Below are positions 33,440 through 43,507 of a stretch of 53,095 nt of DNA, piece by piece. Source of the stretch: Chloroflexaceae bacterium (lineage in GTDB: Bacteria > Chloroflexota > Chloroflexia > Chloroflexales > Chloroflexaceae); the NCBI GenBank assembly GCA_012031225.1, contig JAAUTZ010000013.1:1-53095 (forward strand). The letters are read 5' to 3'. Position numbers and translations under genes: made by a program. Each line of letters starts with the position of its first letter. Positions within the stretch are counted from its first letter, which is position 1. The notes beneath the pieces were generated by a model. The model saw only the letters and a program-made list of their open reading frames with translations, made no database searches and was not told where the DNA came from.

Positions 33440-35014
33440 ATGACACTCTGGCACAACCTTAGCCAGATCCGCTCCGCCCCGTCGCTGTTGCGGATTGACA
33501 ACCTGATCCATCGCTACGTCACCCACCAACTCTTTGCGCCCACCCGCATTGGGATCACCGTGCGGGTGCTGATAACGGTGCTGATCGGGATGGTGATTGG
33601 CGTGGGCGTAACTGTGGCGGGTGATATGTCTTCTAGGAACCGCCTGATGGTGCTGGTACTCATGCTGCTGCCCTTCGCCATGATGCTGGTCAACAATCTG
33701 CGGCTGGTGATGCTGGCGGTCATCCCCTTCGAGACAGCCATCCCGCTGGATACGAACCTCAACTACCGCGATGATCTTGCCGTCTATAGTGCCATTGCTG
33801 GTTTCAATATCTCGATCACGGCGATTGCCCTTGTAGCCCTATACTTCTTCTGGATCACGCAAATGCTCTCGCAGCGCGGCGAGTTGGCGCACCTGTTCCC
33901 GCGTGTCAGCATGCCCCATCTAGGCTACTTCCTCGCTACGCTGTTATCGCTGCGGGTGGCGGCTGATCCGAGTATGACCCTGAATGAAGTGATCCTCATT
34001 TTCTATGCACTCCTGATGACGACCTATATCATTAGCACCTTTAGCCGCCGCGAAGAGTTGCAGTTTATGATGATCGTCGTGTGTGCTATCCTTGTGTTGC
34101 AAGGCTTGCTCATGATCGCCGTGTTTCTGCTCCGCAACGATATTCGCGTGGGCCCCCTCTTTGTGCGCTACGATAGCCACACCTCCCGCGTCGGGGGCAC
34201 GCTCGGCTCGCCTAACGGAGCCGCTACCTATCTGGTGATGCTGCTACCAATCACCGTTGTAGGCATGGCCATGTTCCAGAAACGCTGGCTCAAGCAGCTT
34301 GCCACTGCCGCCTTCCTACTCGGTGTGGTCGGCTTATTCCTGACCCAATCGCGGGGCGGCTTGATCGGCTTCACGATCTCAATGGTGATCCTGAGCCTGA
34401 TGGCAGCAGCGCGGGGCTGGATGAAGCTCAAGTGGCCCCTGATGATCGCCTACGTAGGTATCGTTCCAATGGTTATGCTCGCACCGATCCTGTTTGCCCG
34501 CTTTATGCAAGATGACGGTGGCTCAGCCGAATCGCGGGGGCCACTGGCCGAGATCGCCACGCGGATGATCGCGGATCACTGGGTTTTTGGCGTAGGGGCA
34601 AATAACTTTGCAATTGTGAAAGATTACTACATCACGCCGGAATTTGCCGATGAGTGGCTCTCCACCGTACATAACCACTTCCTGCGGGTCTGGGCGGAGA
34701 TGGGCATTATTGGCTTAGTAGCCTATCTTGTTATGATCATCACCACACTCTATATCGGCTTGCTGTGTTGGGAGATGCGCGGCATTGATCCGCTGATGGG
34801 CATGCTTGCAATTGCCCTCAGTGCGGGTATTCTGGGGGTTCAGTTTCAGTTGGCATTTGAGCTGTTCAATGCCCGCACGCCAGTGCATACGTTGTGGTTT
34901 ACATCAGCCCTCGTGATTGCCTCATACAACATCGCCCGCCGCGAACGGCGTGATCTGCACGCCGCCCAGCAAACGGCACCACCTGCTGCCCTTGCAGCCG
35001 AGCAACGGTTATGA
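33440..35014 (+). CDS. O-antigen ligase/polymerase-type membrane protein (Wzy/WaaL family)
   Basis: This is a 524-residue protein with about twelve hydrophobic helices, and it probably joins repeat units outside the membrane. The Wzy_C/O-antigen ligase signature is seen in the large loop and nearby helices: RVGGTLGSPNGAATYLVML, LTQSRGGLIGFTISM, GVGANNFAIV and STVHNHFLRVWAEMGIIGL. The N-terminal 35 residues are cytoplasmic. It overlaps the flippase start by four bases (ATGA). As no lipid A genes are present, a polymerase role is more likely than ligation to lipid A, but the family does not separate the two by sequence. Confidence 0.88.
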   Translation: MTLWHNLSQIRSAPSLLRIDNLIHRYVTHQLFAPTRIGITVRVLITVLIGMVIGVGVTVAGDMSSRNRLMVLVLMLLPFAMMLVNNLRLVMLAVIPFETAIPLDTNLNYRDDLAVYSAIAGFNISITAIALVALYFFWITQMLSQRGELAHLFPRVSMPHLGYFLATLLSLRVAADPSMTLNEVILIFYALLMTTYIISTFSRREELQFMMIVVCAILVLQGLLMIAVFLLRNDIRVGPLFVRYDSHTSRVGGTLGSPNGAATYLVMLLPITVVGMAMFQKRWLKQLATAAFLLGVVGLFLTQSRGGLIGFTISMVILSLMAAARGWMKLKWPLMIAYVGIVPMVMLAPILFARFMQDDGGSAESRGPLAEIATRMIADHWVFGVGANNFAIVKDYYITPEFADEWLSTVHNHFLRVWAEMGIIGLVAYLVMIITTLYIGLLCWEMRGIDPLMGMLAIALSAGILGVQFQLAFELFNARTPVHTLWFTSALVIASYNIARRERRDLHAAQQTAPPAALAAEQRL

Positions 35015-36483
35015 GAAAACTTGTCACCAACATCATCGCCCTGCTCACGAGCGACCTGCTCAATCGGGCCACGACGTTTGTCGTCTATGCCCTCGTCGCC
35101 CGCTATCTCGGCGACTTCGGCTTTGGGCAGATGTCGCTCGCGCTGCTCCTGCTCTACACCTTCTATGTCTTTGCGGGGCTAGGCTTACGCATCTACATCA
35201 CCCGCGAAGTCGCCCGCGATCTCAGCCTCACCAGCCGCTATCTGGTCAATGGCAGCATCTTAGTCTTCTTGGCGGCCCTGTTGTCGCTAGGGGTGCTTGG
35301 GCTGTTTGTCATCCTGATGGGCTACACCCCTAGCACCGCACTCCTGATTATGGTGGTGGGCCTAGCGATTGTGCCGTATTCCCTCTCATCCGTCAACGAG
35401 GCCATCTTTCAGGCGTGGGAAAAGATGCACCTGATTGCCTACGCCAACATCCCGCACAATATCGTCAAGGTAGGGGCAACCTTCGCGCTGCTTGCGGCCG
35501 GCTATGGTGCGCTCGAAGTGGGCATTGCCCTTGTTGCGAGCTACTTTCTTACGCTTATATTGGCGTGGGTGTTTACGCTCCAGATGGTTGGGCGCACGGG
35601 GATCCAGTGGCACGTAGACCTCCCCTTTATGCGGACGACCCTGATCAACGTCCTGCCCTTCTTGGGCTTGGAGAGCGTGATTGCGATCTGGACGAGCCTG
35701 AACGCACTGCTGCTCTCGCGCTTCGGCAACGAAGTTGATGTGGGCTACTACAATGCCGCCATGCAGATCCTCGTACCGGTCAATCTAGTGCTGTACAGCA
35801 TCGTGATGAGCCTCTTTCCGCGTATGGTGCGCGAATTTGATCAACACTCCAGCGATCTGCAACGGGTCTACGAAGACTTGATCGAGCTACTCCTCATCAT
35901 CACCCTGCCAGCGGTGGTGGGCTTGATGCTGCTTGCCGAACCAATCCTGCTGCTGCTGTATGGCAACGCCAGCTTCGCCAATGCCACCGTCATCTTGCAG
36001 ATTGTGGCGTGGAGCCTCGTGCCGCTTGCACTCAACCGCGCACTTGGGCAGGTGCTGCTGGCAACGATGCAAGAGCGCGTCACGTTGCGGATCGTGGTGA
36101 TTAACACGATCATCAGCCTAATCTTGGGGCTAATCTTAATCAATCTCTATGGCGTGGTGGGCGCAGCGATTGCAACACTGGTGACGCGCCTAATCAACCT
36201 CGCCCAGCAATACCAGCCCGTGTCGCAAGTGCTTGGCTCCGTTGGTTTGGTTAAGAGTAGCTGGAAGGCGGCACTGGCGAGTGTGGGTATGGGTATCGTG
36301 CTCTACGTCTTTGCAGATCGGCTCAATTTACTGCTTGCGATCTTCACCGGAGCGGCACTCTATGCCACCCTGTTGAGCCTGATCATGCTCTGGTCATATG
36401 GCGGAATTAAAGGGATACAGGCACACTATCACTATTTGCAAACACGCGGGATCAAGCCGGCTCCGTCAGGACAGACGCTTTAG
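35011..36483 (+). CDS. Polysaccharide flippase (Wzx-like, MOP superfamily)
   Basis: This 490-residue protein with twelve to fourteen TM helices moves lipid-linked repeat units across the membrane. The start NIIALLTSDLLNRATTFVVYALVARYLGDFGFGQMSLA is typical of Wzx/RfbX, and MQILVPVNLVLYSIVMSLFPRM and LILINLYGVVGAAIATLVTR fit the second half. It is translationally coupled to the polymerase gene. Confidence 0.9.
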   Translation: MRKLVTNIIALLTSDLLNRATTFVVYALVARYLGDFGFGQMSLALLLLYTFYVFAGLGLRIYITREVARDLSLTSRYLVNGSILVFLAALLSLGVLGLFVILMGYTPSTALLIMVVGLAIVPYSLSSVNEAIFQAWEKMHLIAYANIPHNIVKVGATFALLAAGYGALEVGIALVASYFLTLILAWVFTLQMVGRTGIQWHVDLPFMRTTLINVLPFLGLESVIAIWTSLNALLLSRFGNEVDVGYYNAAMQILVPVNLVLYSIVMSLFPRMVREFDQHSSDLQRVYEDLIELLLIITLPAVVGLMLLAEPILLLLYGNASFANATVILQIVAWSLVPLALNRALGQVLLATMQERVTLRIVVINTIISLILGLILINLYGVVGAAIATLVTRLINLAQQYQPVSQVLGSVGLVKSSWKAALASVGMGIVLYVFADRLNLLLAIFTGAALYATLLSLIMLWSYGGIKGIQAHYHYLQTRGIKPAPSGQTL

Positions 36484-36502
36484 CAGCAGAAAGGAGAAGC
36501 AT

Positions 36503-37585
36503 ATGCTCGAAATGTCACAGGCTTCCACACCACAAACGGAACCGCACGGCAATGGTATTAGCTCAGGGCAGCCGTTGCGCGTCCTGATTGTTTCGGCGTT
36601 GTACCCCAAGCCCGACAATCCGGCGTATGGGGCGTTTGTCCGGGCCCAAGAAGACACCCTGCGCCAGCACGGAGTAGACGTGAGCCTGCTCATCATTCGC
36701 GGCGATTCGACTTTCGGCAAGTATTCCAAAGGGCTGCGCGAACTACACGCTCGGCTCGAAACCGAAACCTACGATGTCCTGCACGCGCACTACAGCTACC
36801 CCGCCGCAATCGCCCGCACGCAGCGCAAAGTGCCGCTCGTGATGACGTTGCACGGGAGTGATCTCTTGGGGCGGATCGGCGATAGCGGCACAACAACCCC
36901 GATCTCGGTCCTTGATCGCAAGCTGGCCCAGAGCCTCGCAGTCGTGTGTGATGCTGTCACGGTGCAGAACCAAACGATGGCCCGTATGTTGCCCCGCAAC
37001 GATGCGTTCATCGTGCCGATGGAGATCAATCTCCAGCTGTTCCAGCCGATGGATCGGACTGCCGCCCGCCAGCAATTGGGGCTTGATCCGACGCGGCGGT
37101 ATCTCCTGTTTGGAGCCAATCCACAGGAAGCCCGCAAAGGCTTTGCATTTGCGGGAGCGGTGTATGAGCGGCTCAAGCAACGCTTCCGCGATCTCGATTG
37201 GCTGGTGATCTACAAGGAGCCACCCGAACGGCTGATGCTCTACCTGAATGCCGCCGACGCGCTGATCTTCCCCTCGTTTCAAGAAGGCTCGCCGGTTCTG
37301 GTCAAGCAATCGCTGGCGTGCAATCTGCCGGTGGTCGCCACGGGCGTAGGCGATATTCCCGAATTGCTGGGCGGGGTGGCGGGCTGTGCCGTCTGCCCGC
37401 GTGACATTGACTGCTTTGGGCAACACCTTGCAACAGTACTCGAACATCCGCATCGCGTGGAAGGGCGCAGCGTCGCCGAGCGGTTTAGTCCGGGTGCCAC
37501 CTTTACCAAACTTATGGAAGTGTATACCTATGCCATGCGCCGCTTTGAGCAGCGTACCAAATCTTCAAAAGGTAGCACCCAGTAA
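36503..37585 (+). CDS. GT4-family glycosyltransferase
   Basis: The cytoplasmic GT-B enzyme of 360 residues adds one sugar to the repeat unit. The N-terminal lobe has RVLIVSALYPKPDNPAYGAFVRAQ, VLHAHYSYPAAIAR and VMTLHGSDLLGRIGD. The C-terminal lobe has LLFGANPQEARKGFAFA, the nucleotide-sugar site FPSFQEGSPVLVKQSLACNLPVVAT and GDIPELLGG. AGAAAGGAG precedes ATG 36503 by seven or eight bases. The gene starts 19 bases after the flippase stop. Donor and linkage cannot be told from sequence. Confidence 0.9.
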   Translation: MLEMSQASTPQTEPHGNGISSGQPLRVLIVSALYPKPDNPAYGAFVRAQEDTLRQHGVDVSLLIIRGDSTFGKYSKGLRELHARLETETYDVLHAHYSYPAAIARTQRKVPLVMTLHGSDLLGRIGDSGTTTPISVLDRKLAQSLAVVCDAVTVQNQTMARMLPRNDAFIVPMEINLQLFQPMDRTAARQQLGLDPTRRYLLFGANPQEARKGFAFAGAVYERLKQRFRDLDWLVIYKEPPERLMLYLNAADALIFPSFQEGSPVLVKQSLACNLPVVATGVGDIPELLGGVAGCAVCPRDIDCFGQHLATVLEHPHRVEGRSVAERFSPGATFTKLMEVYTYAMRRFEQRTKSSKGSTQ

Positions 37586-37596
37586 AGGAAACGATC

Positions 37597-39615
37597 ATGT
37601 GTGGTATTTGTGGAGTGTACAGTTTCAGCCGCCACGCGCCCGTTGCGCCACGCCTGTTGCAGGCGATGCAGCAGGCGTTATTCCACCGTGGCCCAGACGA
37701 CGACGGAGCTTACCTCGATCATCAGGTGGGGCTAGGCTTAGGCTTTCGCCGCCTCAGCATCATTGATCTTGAAGGGGCCCGCCAGCCCTTGTTTAACGAA
37801 GATCAGCGGATTGTGCTGACCTTCAACGGCGAGATTTACAACTACCGCGACCTCCAAGATCGCCTGCTCCAGCACGGGCATCGCCTCCGCACCAATGGCG
37901 ACGGCGAGGTGATCGCCCACCTGTATGAACAGTACGGCACCGCCTGTGTGCAGCATCTGCGCGGCATGTTTGGCTTTGCGCTGTGGGATGCCCGTCAGCG
38001 GCGGCTGATGCTGGCGCGGGATCGGCTCGGCATCAAGCCGCTGTATTACACCGTGCAGGATGGCACGCTGATCTATGCCTCTGAAATCAAGGCGATCTTG
38101 CAGCACCCGCACGTAGCCCGCACGCTCAATCTTGATGCGCTCAAGATGTATCTGGCGATGCGCTACGTGCCTGCGCCCCACACCATGTTCGCTGGGATCC
38201 ACGCCCTGCCGCCGGGCCATATCCTGCTCTGCGATGCAACGGGCGTGCGCGTTGAGCAGTATTGGGATATTCCCTTTGTCGAGCAACCGGATACCCAGCG
38301 TAGCGAAGGTGACTATGCCGAAGAACTCGAAGCCCTGCTGCACGACATTGTGCAACAGCACCTCATCAGTGATGTGCCGTTCGGCGCGTTCCTCAGTGGC
38401 GGCGTAGATTCTAGCACCATCGTGGCCTTGATGACGCACTTTCTGGATGAGCCAGTGCAAACCTTCTCGGTCGGCTTTGCGGGGCCGTGGGCAACACACA
38501 GCGAATTGGATTTTGCCCATCAGGTGGCCCGCCAATACGAGACCCACCATCGTGATGTGATCCTTACCCCGCACGACATCAGCGATGCGGCAGCGCGGGT
38601 GATCTGGCATCTCGATCAGCCTATCGGCGATGAAGCCACCGTCGCCAACTATATGGTGGCCGGGCTAGCCAGCCAACATGTCAAGATGGTGCTGACCGGC
38701 GAAGGCGGCGACGAACTCTTTGCCGGCTACGGGCGGTACGAATGGGAGCAGCGCGGAGCTGCTCTGCGCCGCCTGCCAGTTGCGCTGCGGGCAACGGCAC
38801 TCGGTATGAGCCGCCTGCTAGAAGGGCGGCGCGGGGCAAAGATTGCGCTGTATGCCCTGTCGCACAGCGATGAAGCCCAGCGCATGCGGAATTGGTTCCC
38901 GATGTACAATAGCGATATGCTCGCGGCCCTGATCGAAGGGCAGCCGCTCGAACAGCACCGCACCCAGCACAATGCGGAGCAGATGTTTCGCCACTACCTT
39001 GACCGTGCCGGAATCAGCGATCCGATCAACCGCATGCTGTATGTGGATACGTGGATGTGGCTGGTGGATGATCTGCTGGCACGCGGCGACAAAACCAGCA
39101 TGGCCCATTCGCTGGAAGCGCGGGTGCCCTTCCTCGATCACAAGCTGGTCGAATTTGCGGCCCACCTGCCCAGCCACCTCAAGGTCAATCAGCTTCAGCG
39201 CAAGTACATCCTGAAAAAGGTTGCCGAACGGCTCTTGCCGGATACCATCGTCTATCGCAAGAAGCAGGGCTTCCCGCTGCCTATGACCGAGTGGTTCCGC
39301 ACCGAGCTACGCCCCTTCGTCCACGATCTCCTGTCGCCGGAGCGCATCCAGCAGCGCGGCTTCTTCAATCCGGCGTATGTCGCCCAGTTGCTGCACGAAC
39401 ACGATACCAGCATTGCCGATCACAGCTTGCAGCTCTGGGGCTTGGTGAGCTTGGAGCTATGGCAGCAACAGTTTCTAGACCGGGCCCCGCTCGTGGCACC
39501 GCAGCCCGAATGGGGTGCGGCTGATGCGGCGCGGATTGTGCGCCCCATTGCTGATGAGTATGCCCCAGAGCAGCGCGAGGGATTGCGTGAGCGCAGTGTC
39601 GGTGAATTCTTTTGA
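37597..39615 (+). CDS. asnB: Asparagine synthetase B-type glutamine amidotransferase
   Basis: The 672-residue protein has an N-terminal glutaminase domain starting with the catalytic Cys2 (MCGICGVY), with RGPDDDG and FNGEIYNY. The C-terminal synthetase domain has the PP-loop FLSGGVDSSTIVALM, SVGF, LTGEGGDELFAGYGRYEW and ARVPFLDHKLVEFA. AsnB paralogues are common in exopolysaccharide loci, where some amidate uronic acids or other carboxylates; that would fit the AlgD-like dehydrogenase next door, but free asparagine synthesis is not excluded. AAAGGAAACG precedes the ATG. Confidence 0.93.
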   Translation: MCGICGVYSFSRHAPVAPRLLQAMQQALFHRGPDDDGAYLDHQVGLGLGFRRLSIIDLEGARQPLFNEDQRIVLTFNGEIYNYRDLQDRLLQHGHRLRTNGDGEVIAHLYEQYGTACVQHLRGMFGFALWDARQRRLMLARDRLGIKPLYYTVQDGTLIYASEIKAILQHPHVARTLNLDALKMYLAMRYVPAPHTMFAGIHALPPGHILLCDATGVRVEQYWDIPFVEQPDTQRSEGDYAEELEALLHDIVQQHLISDVPFGAFLSGGVDSSTIVALMTHFLDEPVQTFSVGFAGPWATHSELDFAHQVARQYETHHRDVILTPHDISDAAARVIWHLDQPIGDEATVANYMVAGLASQHVKMVLTGEGGDELFAGYGRYEWEQRGAALRRLPVALRATALGMSRLLEGRRGAKIALYALSHSDEAQRMRNWFPMYNSDMLAALIEGQPLEQHRTQHNAEQMFRHYLDRAGISDPINRMLYVDTWMWLVDDLLARGDKTSMAHSLEARVPFLDHKLVEFAAHLPSHLKVNQLQRKYILKKVAERLLPDTIVYRKKQGFPLPMTEWFRTELRPFVHDLLSPERIQQRGFFNPAYVAQLLHEHDTSIADHSLQLWGLVSLELWQQQFLDRAPLVAPQPEWGAADAARIVRPIADEYAPEQREGLRERSVGEFF

Positions 39616-39632
39616 TAGAGGAGAGGGTTAGG

Positions 39633-40949
39633 ATGAAGATTAGTATTTTCGGCTTAGGCTACGTTGGCTGTGTCTCGGCGGCGTGTCTGGCGCACGAAGG
39701 GCATACCGTGATCGGCGTAGATGTCAATCCCGTTAAGGTGGAATTGATCGCGGCAGGCACGTCGCCGATCATCGAGCCGGGCTTGCAGGATCTGATCGCC
39801 GAAGGGGTGCGCGAAGGCCGCCTGACGGCAACGCAGGACAGCACCGCTGCGATCCATGCCACCGACCTGAGCCTGATCTGCGTGGGCACACCGAGCCATG
39901 AGAATGGCAGCCTCAATCTCCAATACCTCGAAAACGTCTGCCACGAGATCGGCACGGCCCTCGCCACCATGGCGGCCTACCACGTCGTCGTGGTTCGCAG
40001 CACCGTGCTGCCCGGCACCGTGCTAGAGCGGCTGCTGCCGATACTGGAGCGGGCCTCCGGCAAGCACGTCGGCGCAGATTTCGGGCTGAGTATGAACCCT
40101 GAATTCCTGCGCGAGAGCAGCGCGATTGCCGACTACTACAGCCCTAGCCATATCGTGATTGGTGAGTACGATCAGCGTAGCGGTGATCTGGTGGAAGTCC
40201 TGTACACTGGCATTGATGCACCGCTGGAGCGGGTGAGCATTCCTACCGCCGAGATGGTTAAGTATGTAGACAACGCCTTCCACGCCCTGAAGGTGGTGTT
40301 TGCCAACGAAGTCGGCAGCATTGCCAAAGCGCACGGCATTGATGGGCGCAAGGTGATGCAGATCTTCTGCCAAGATACGCGCCTGAATCTCTCGCCGGTC
40401 TATCTGCGCCCCGGCTACGCCTTTGGTGGTTCGTGCCTGCCGAAAGATGTGCGGGCCTTGACCTACCGCACCAAAGAACGCGACATTGATACGCCCATGC
40501 TTAACTCGCTGCTCGGCAGCAACCAACGCCACATCCAGCGCGGGATCCAGCTGATTGAGCGCATCGGCAGCAAAAAGGTGGGGGTGCTTGGCTTGAGCTT
40601 CAAAGCCAATACCGACGATACCCGCGAAAGCCCGATGGTGGTGCTGATCGAGACCCTCGTTGGGCGCGGCTATCATGTCAAGGTGTATGATGAACACGTC
40701 CACCCAGATCGGCTGATCGGTGCGAATCGGGAGTTTCTGATCCGCGAACTGCCGCATATCGTCTCGTTGATGACAGAGACGGTGGATGAACTGCTGGGCG
40801 CGGTAGATGTTGTCGTGATTGCCAATGGCAGCAAAGCCTTCCACGATGTGCCTGCTAAGCTACGCGCAGATCAGACACTGGTTGATCTGATTGGAGCCGT
40901 AAACACAGATGAGCTACAACAAGGACACTATGAAGGTATCTGCTGGTAA
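39633..40949 (+). CDS. AlgD-like nucleotide-sugar 6-dehydrogenase
   Basis: The enzyme oxidises C6 of a nucleotide sugar to a uronic acid in two NAD-dependent steps. The 438 residues start MKISIFGLGYVGCVSAACLA, have VVVRSTVLPGT, NPEFLRESSAI, the active-site FGGSCLPKDVRALTYR with its catalytic Cys, and LGLSFKANTDDTRESP. The C-terminus ends YEGICW. The spacing, the SPIIEPGL segment and this ending closely match GDP-mannose 6-dehydrogenase (AlgD) rather than the UDP-glucose enzyme, though UDP-sugar substrates remain possible. ATG 39633 is chosen. Its end overlaps the next gene by 20 bases. Confidence 0.88.
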   Translation: MKISIFGLGYVGCVSAACLAHEGHTVIGVDVNPVKVELIAAGTSPIIEPGLQDLIAEGVREGRLTATQDSTAAIHATDLSLICVGTPSHENGSLNLQYLENVCHEIGTALATMAAYHVVVVRSTVLPGTVLERLLPILERASGKHVGADFGLSMNPEFLRESSAIADYYSPSHIVIGEYDQRSGDLVEVLYTGIDAPLERVSIPTAEMVKYVDNAFHALKVVFANEVGSIAKAHGIDGRKVMQIFCQDTRLNLSPVYLRPGYAFGGSCLPKDVRALTYRTKERDIDTPMLNSLLGSNQRHIQRGIQLIERIGSKKVGVLGLSFKANTDDTRESPMVVLIETLVGRGYHVKVYDEHVHPDRLIGANREFLIRELPHIVSLMTETVDELLGAVDVVVIANGSKAFHDVPAKLRADQTLVDLIGAVNTDELQQGHYEGICW

Positions 40950-42144
40950 ACGCATTCTGATGCTGTTGGAGAACTGTACCTACCGCGAGGATAACCGTGT
41001 GCAACGCGAAGCCCGCACGCTCACCGAAGCGGGCTACAGTGTCACCGTGATCTGCCCGCGCCACCCCGATTATGCATGGCACGAAGTGGTGGATGGGGTG
41101 CGGGTCTATACCTTCCCAGAGCCACCCGACGGGAATGGCTTGGTGGGCTACCTCGCTGAGTATGGGCAGGCGGGTGCAGGTTCGGCCCTGCTGGCCCATT
41201 TCATCTATCTATCTGATGGCTTTGAGGTCGTGCATGCCCACAATCCGCCGGACCTCTTTGTCTTCATTGGGGGGCTGTACAAGCTGCTCGGCAAGAAGTT
41301 CATCTACGATCACCACGACCTCAGCCCAGAGATGTACTACGCCCGCTTTCGTGGTCAAGGAAACCCGCTCGTGCATCGCGTGCTAGTCTGGCTCGAACAG
41401 CTCTCGTGTCGCACTGCCGATCATGTGATTGCTACCAATGAATCCTACAAGCAACTCCAGATCGAACGTAGCGGCATCCCCGCTGAAAAGATCACCATCG
41501 TCCGCAATGGGCCCGATCCCAAGCGGGTGCGGCTCGTTGCCCCAGATGAACGGCTGCGGGCAATGGGCAAAACGATTATCGGGTATGTGGGGGTCATGGG
41601 CTATCAGGATGGAGTGGATTACTATTTGAGGGCCCTGCACCATCTGGTATATAATCTTCATTGTACTAACGTCTATAGTGTCTTAATCGGTCAAGGTGAT
41701 GCATGGCAGGAGTTGCAACACCTCGCACAGGAACTCAACCTCACCGAGTATGTCTGGTTTACTGGGCGGGTGAGTGATGAAGAGCTAATGCGTTATCTGT
41801 CATCGGCGGATATGTGTGTCGGCCCTGATCCGAAGAATGACTTCACGGATCGCTCGACCATGATCAAGATGATGGAGTTTATGACCTTGGGCAAGCCGAT
41901 TGTGGCCTTTGATCTGACCGAACATCGGAACTCGGCTGGTGATGCTGCGCTGTATGCCGAGCCAAACGATGAAGCCGATTTTGCCCGCCACATGCTCCGC
42001 TTGATCAATGATCCCGCCCTACGCGAAGCAATGGGGCGGATTGGGCAGGAACGGGTCCGTTCGCAACTGGAGTGGCGGCATCAGGCCCCGCACCTCCTCG
42101 ACGTGTATCAGCAGCTTTTTGCGGAGGAAGCCGTCCCAAAATAA
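40930..42144 (+). CDS. GT4-family glycosyltransferase
   Basis: This is a GT-B fold enzyme of 404 residues. The N-lobe has RILMLLENCTYREDNRVQREARTLT, FEVVHAHNPPDLFVFIGG and KFIYDHHDLSPEMYYARF. The C-lobe has KITIVRNGPDP, IGYVGVMGYQDGVDYYLRAL and the acceptor/donor segment MIKMMEFMTLGKPIVAFDLTE. The DHHDLSPE motif is common in fucosyl- and N-acetylhexosaminyl-type GT4 enzymes, but donor specificity is not predictable. AAGGA lies four bases before ATG 40930; ATG 40909 is the alternative. It overlaps the dehydrogenase gene. Confidence 0.9.
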   Translation: MKVSAGKRILMLLENCTYREDNRVQREARTLTEAGYSVTVICPRHPDYAWHEVVDGVRVYTFPEPPDGNGLVGYLAEYGQAGAGSALLAHFIYLSDGFEVVHAHNPPDLFVFIGGLYKLLGKKFIYDHHDLSPEMYYARFRGQGNPLVHRVLVWLEQLSCRTADHVIATNESYKQLQIERSGIPAEKITIVRNGPDPKRVRLVAPDERLRAMGKTIIGYVGVMGYQDGVDYYLRALHHLVYNLHCTNVYSVLIGQGDAWQELQHLAQELNLTEYVWFTGRVSDEELMRYLSSADMCVGPDPKNDFTDRSTMIKMMEFMTLGKPIVAFDLTEHRNSAGDAALYAEPNDEADFARHMLRLINDPALREAMGRIGQERVRSQLEWRHQAPHLLDVYQQLFAEEAVPK

Positions 42145-42173
42145 CCGATGCTGAAGAACGGGGGTCTCAAAAC

Positions 42174-43490
42174 ATGCTACGGAAACTACACGGTGCGGCG
42201 CATTGGCTCAAGCGGCGTAGCCCGCAGTATGTGGTGCTGCGGCTCTACAACTTGATTCAACGGTATGGCTTGACCACGGCCAAAGCCCGCAACCGCGTGA
42301 TTGACTGCATCCTGCTGCTGCGCCGCTACGGCTGTGCGCCCACGTTCCCCACGCCGGGGCGGGTGGTCGAGCGCAACCCCGATTTCTGCCACGCGATCCA
42401 GCAGATGGGTGCCGAGCTTGCCATACATGGCTATGATCATATAGACTTCCACAGCCTCTCGCAAGCTGAGGCACGCTGGCAATTTGATCGGGCCATCGCC
42501 ACCTATCAGCAGGCGGGGGTGGGTGCGAGCGGCTTTCGCTGCCCCTATCTGAGCTATTCCGAACGCCTGCTGGAGGCACTGCCGGCGGGGCAACTGTGCT
42601 ACAGCAGCAACACCGCCGTGCTGTGGGATGAGGTCAATGATCAGCCGCAGGCCAAGCCCGGGGCTATCTATACCAACCTGACCGAGTTTTATGCAGGTGC
42701 TTCGTCCGCCCACACCCTATCTGTGCCCCATACCTTGCCGAATGGGATGATCGAGATCCCCGTCTCGCTGCCCGATGATATGCAGATCTACGATGGGCTG
42801 CACGCGGGGCGCAAGGGGCTGGCCCTCGCATGGCTGGACATCCTGCGCCACAGCTACCAGCGCGGCGAGATGTTTACGCTCCTGTTCCACCCCGAACTGT
42901 ACTACCTGTGTGCGCTGGCCTTTGAGCGGCTCCTGATCGAAACCCGGTCCGTGCGGCCGGGCATTTGGGTAGCGCGGCTGAGTGATATTGCCGCGTGGTG
43001 GCACGAGAAAGCCGACTTCCGCGTAGCAATGACGCACCCTGCCGAGCAGCTCGAACTGCACTTCACCTGTAGCGAACGGGCCACCATCCTTGCCCGCCAT
43101 CTGCCCCTCGCGGGCCCCACCCAGCACTGGCGCGATGCCTACCAGCAGGTGTTGACCCATAGCGTCTGTGTGCCTGCCGCGCCGCTCCCGCTGCTCGGCG
43201 TGGCCGATGATGTGCCTGCCGCCACTGCCGCGCTGCTCGCCGAGCAAGGCTACCTGATCCAGCGCGGCGCGGCTGCACGCGACTGTGCCACCTACATTGA
43301 TGCCGCCCTTGTCCAGCGGATGGCTACCCCCGTCGCCTTGATTGCCTACATCGAGCATCTCACCACACCCCTGATCCGCTACTGGCGTTGGCCTTCTGGC
43401 TATGCCAGTGTGTTATCGTTTTCCGGTGATCTGGATGCCCTGAGCCTGATGGACTACGCCGCACGGATTGTTGGTAAAGCCAAAGCGTAA
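42174..43490 (+). CDS. Polysaccharide deacetylase-like protein with unusual motif order
   Basis: The 438-residue protein has a NodB-type core: APTFPTPGRVVERNPDF, motif 2 ELAIHGYDHIDFHSLS (metal His residues) and motif 3 GFRCPYLSYSE, then a C-terminal part of the barrel ending at TLLFHPELYYL. The usual first motif (TFDDG or HDVD) is missing before these. A strand with an Asp pair, SVLSFSGDLDALSLMDYA, comes instead at the extreme C-terminus. That could be motif 1 in a circularly permuted order. It probably removes acetyl groups from the polymer. It lies 29 bases after the glycosyltransferase and 17 before the FemAB-like gene. No signal peptide is evident. Confidence 0.75.
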   Translation: MLRKLHGAAHWLKRRSPQYVVLRLYNLIQRYGLTTAKARNRVIDCILLLRRYGCAPTFPTPGRVVERNPDFCHAIQQMGAELAIHGYDHIDFHSLSQAEARWQFDRAIATYQQAGVGASGFRCPYLSYSERLLEALPAGQLCYSSNTAVLWDEVNDQPQAKPGAIYTNLTEFYAGASSAHTLSVPHTLPNGMIEIPVSLPDDMQIYDGLHAGRKGLALAWLDILRHSYQRGEMFTLLFHPELYYLCALAFERLLIETRSVRPGIWVARLSDIAAWWHEKADFRVAMTHPAEQLELHFTCSERATILARHLPLAGPTQHWRDAYQQVLTHSVCVPAAPLPLLGVADDVPAATAALLAEQGYLIQRGAAARDCATYIDAALVQRMATPVALIAYIEHLTTPLIRYWRWPSGYASVLSFSGDLDALSLMDYAARIVGKAKA

Positions 43491-43507
43491 CGCGAGGAGA
43501 GCCAGCC

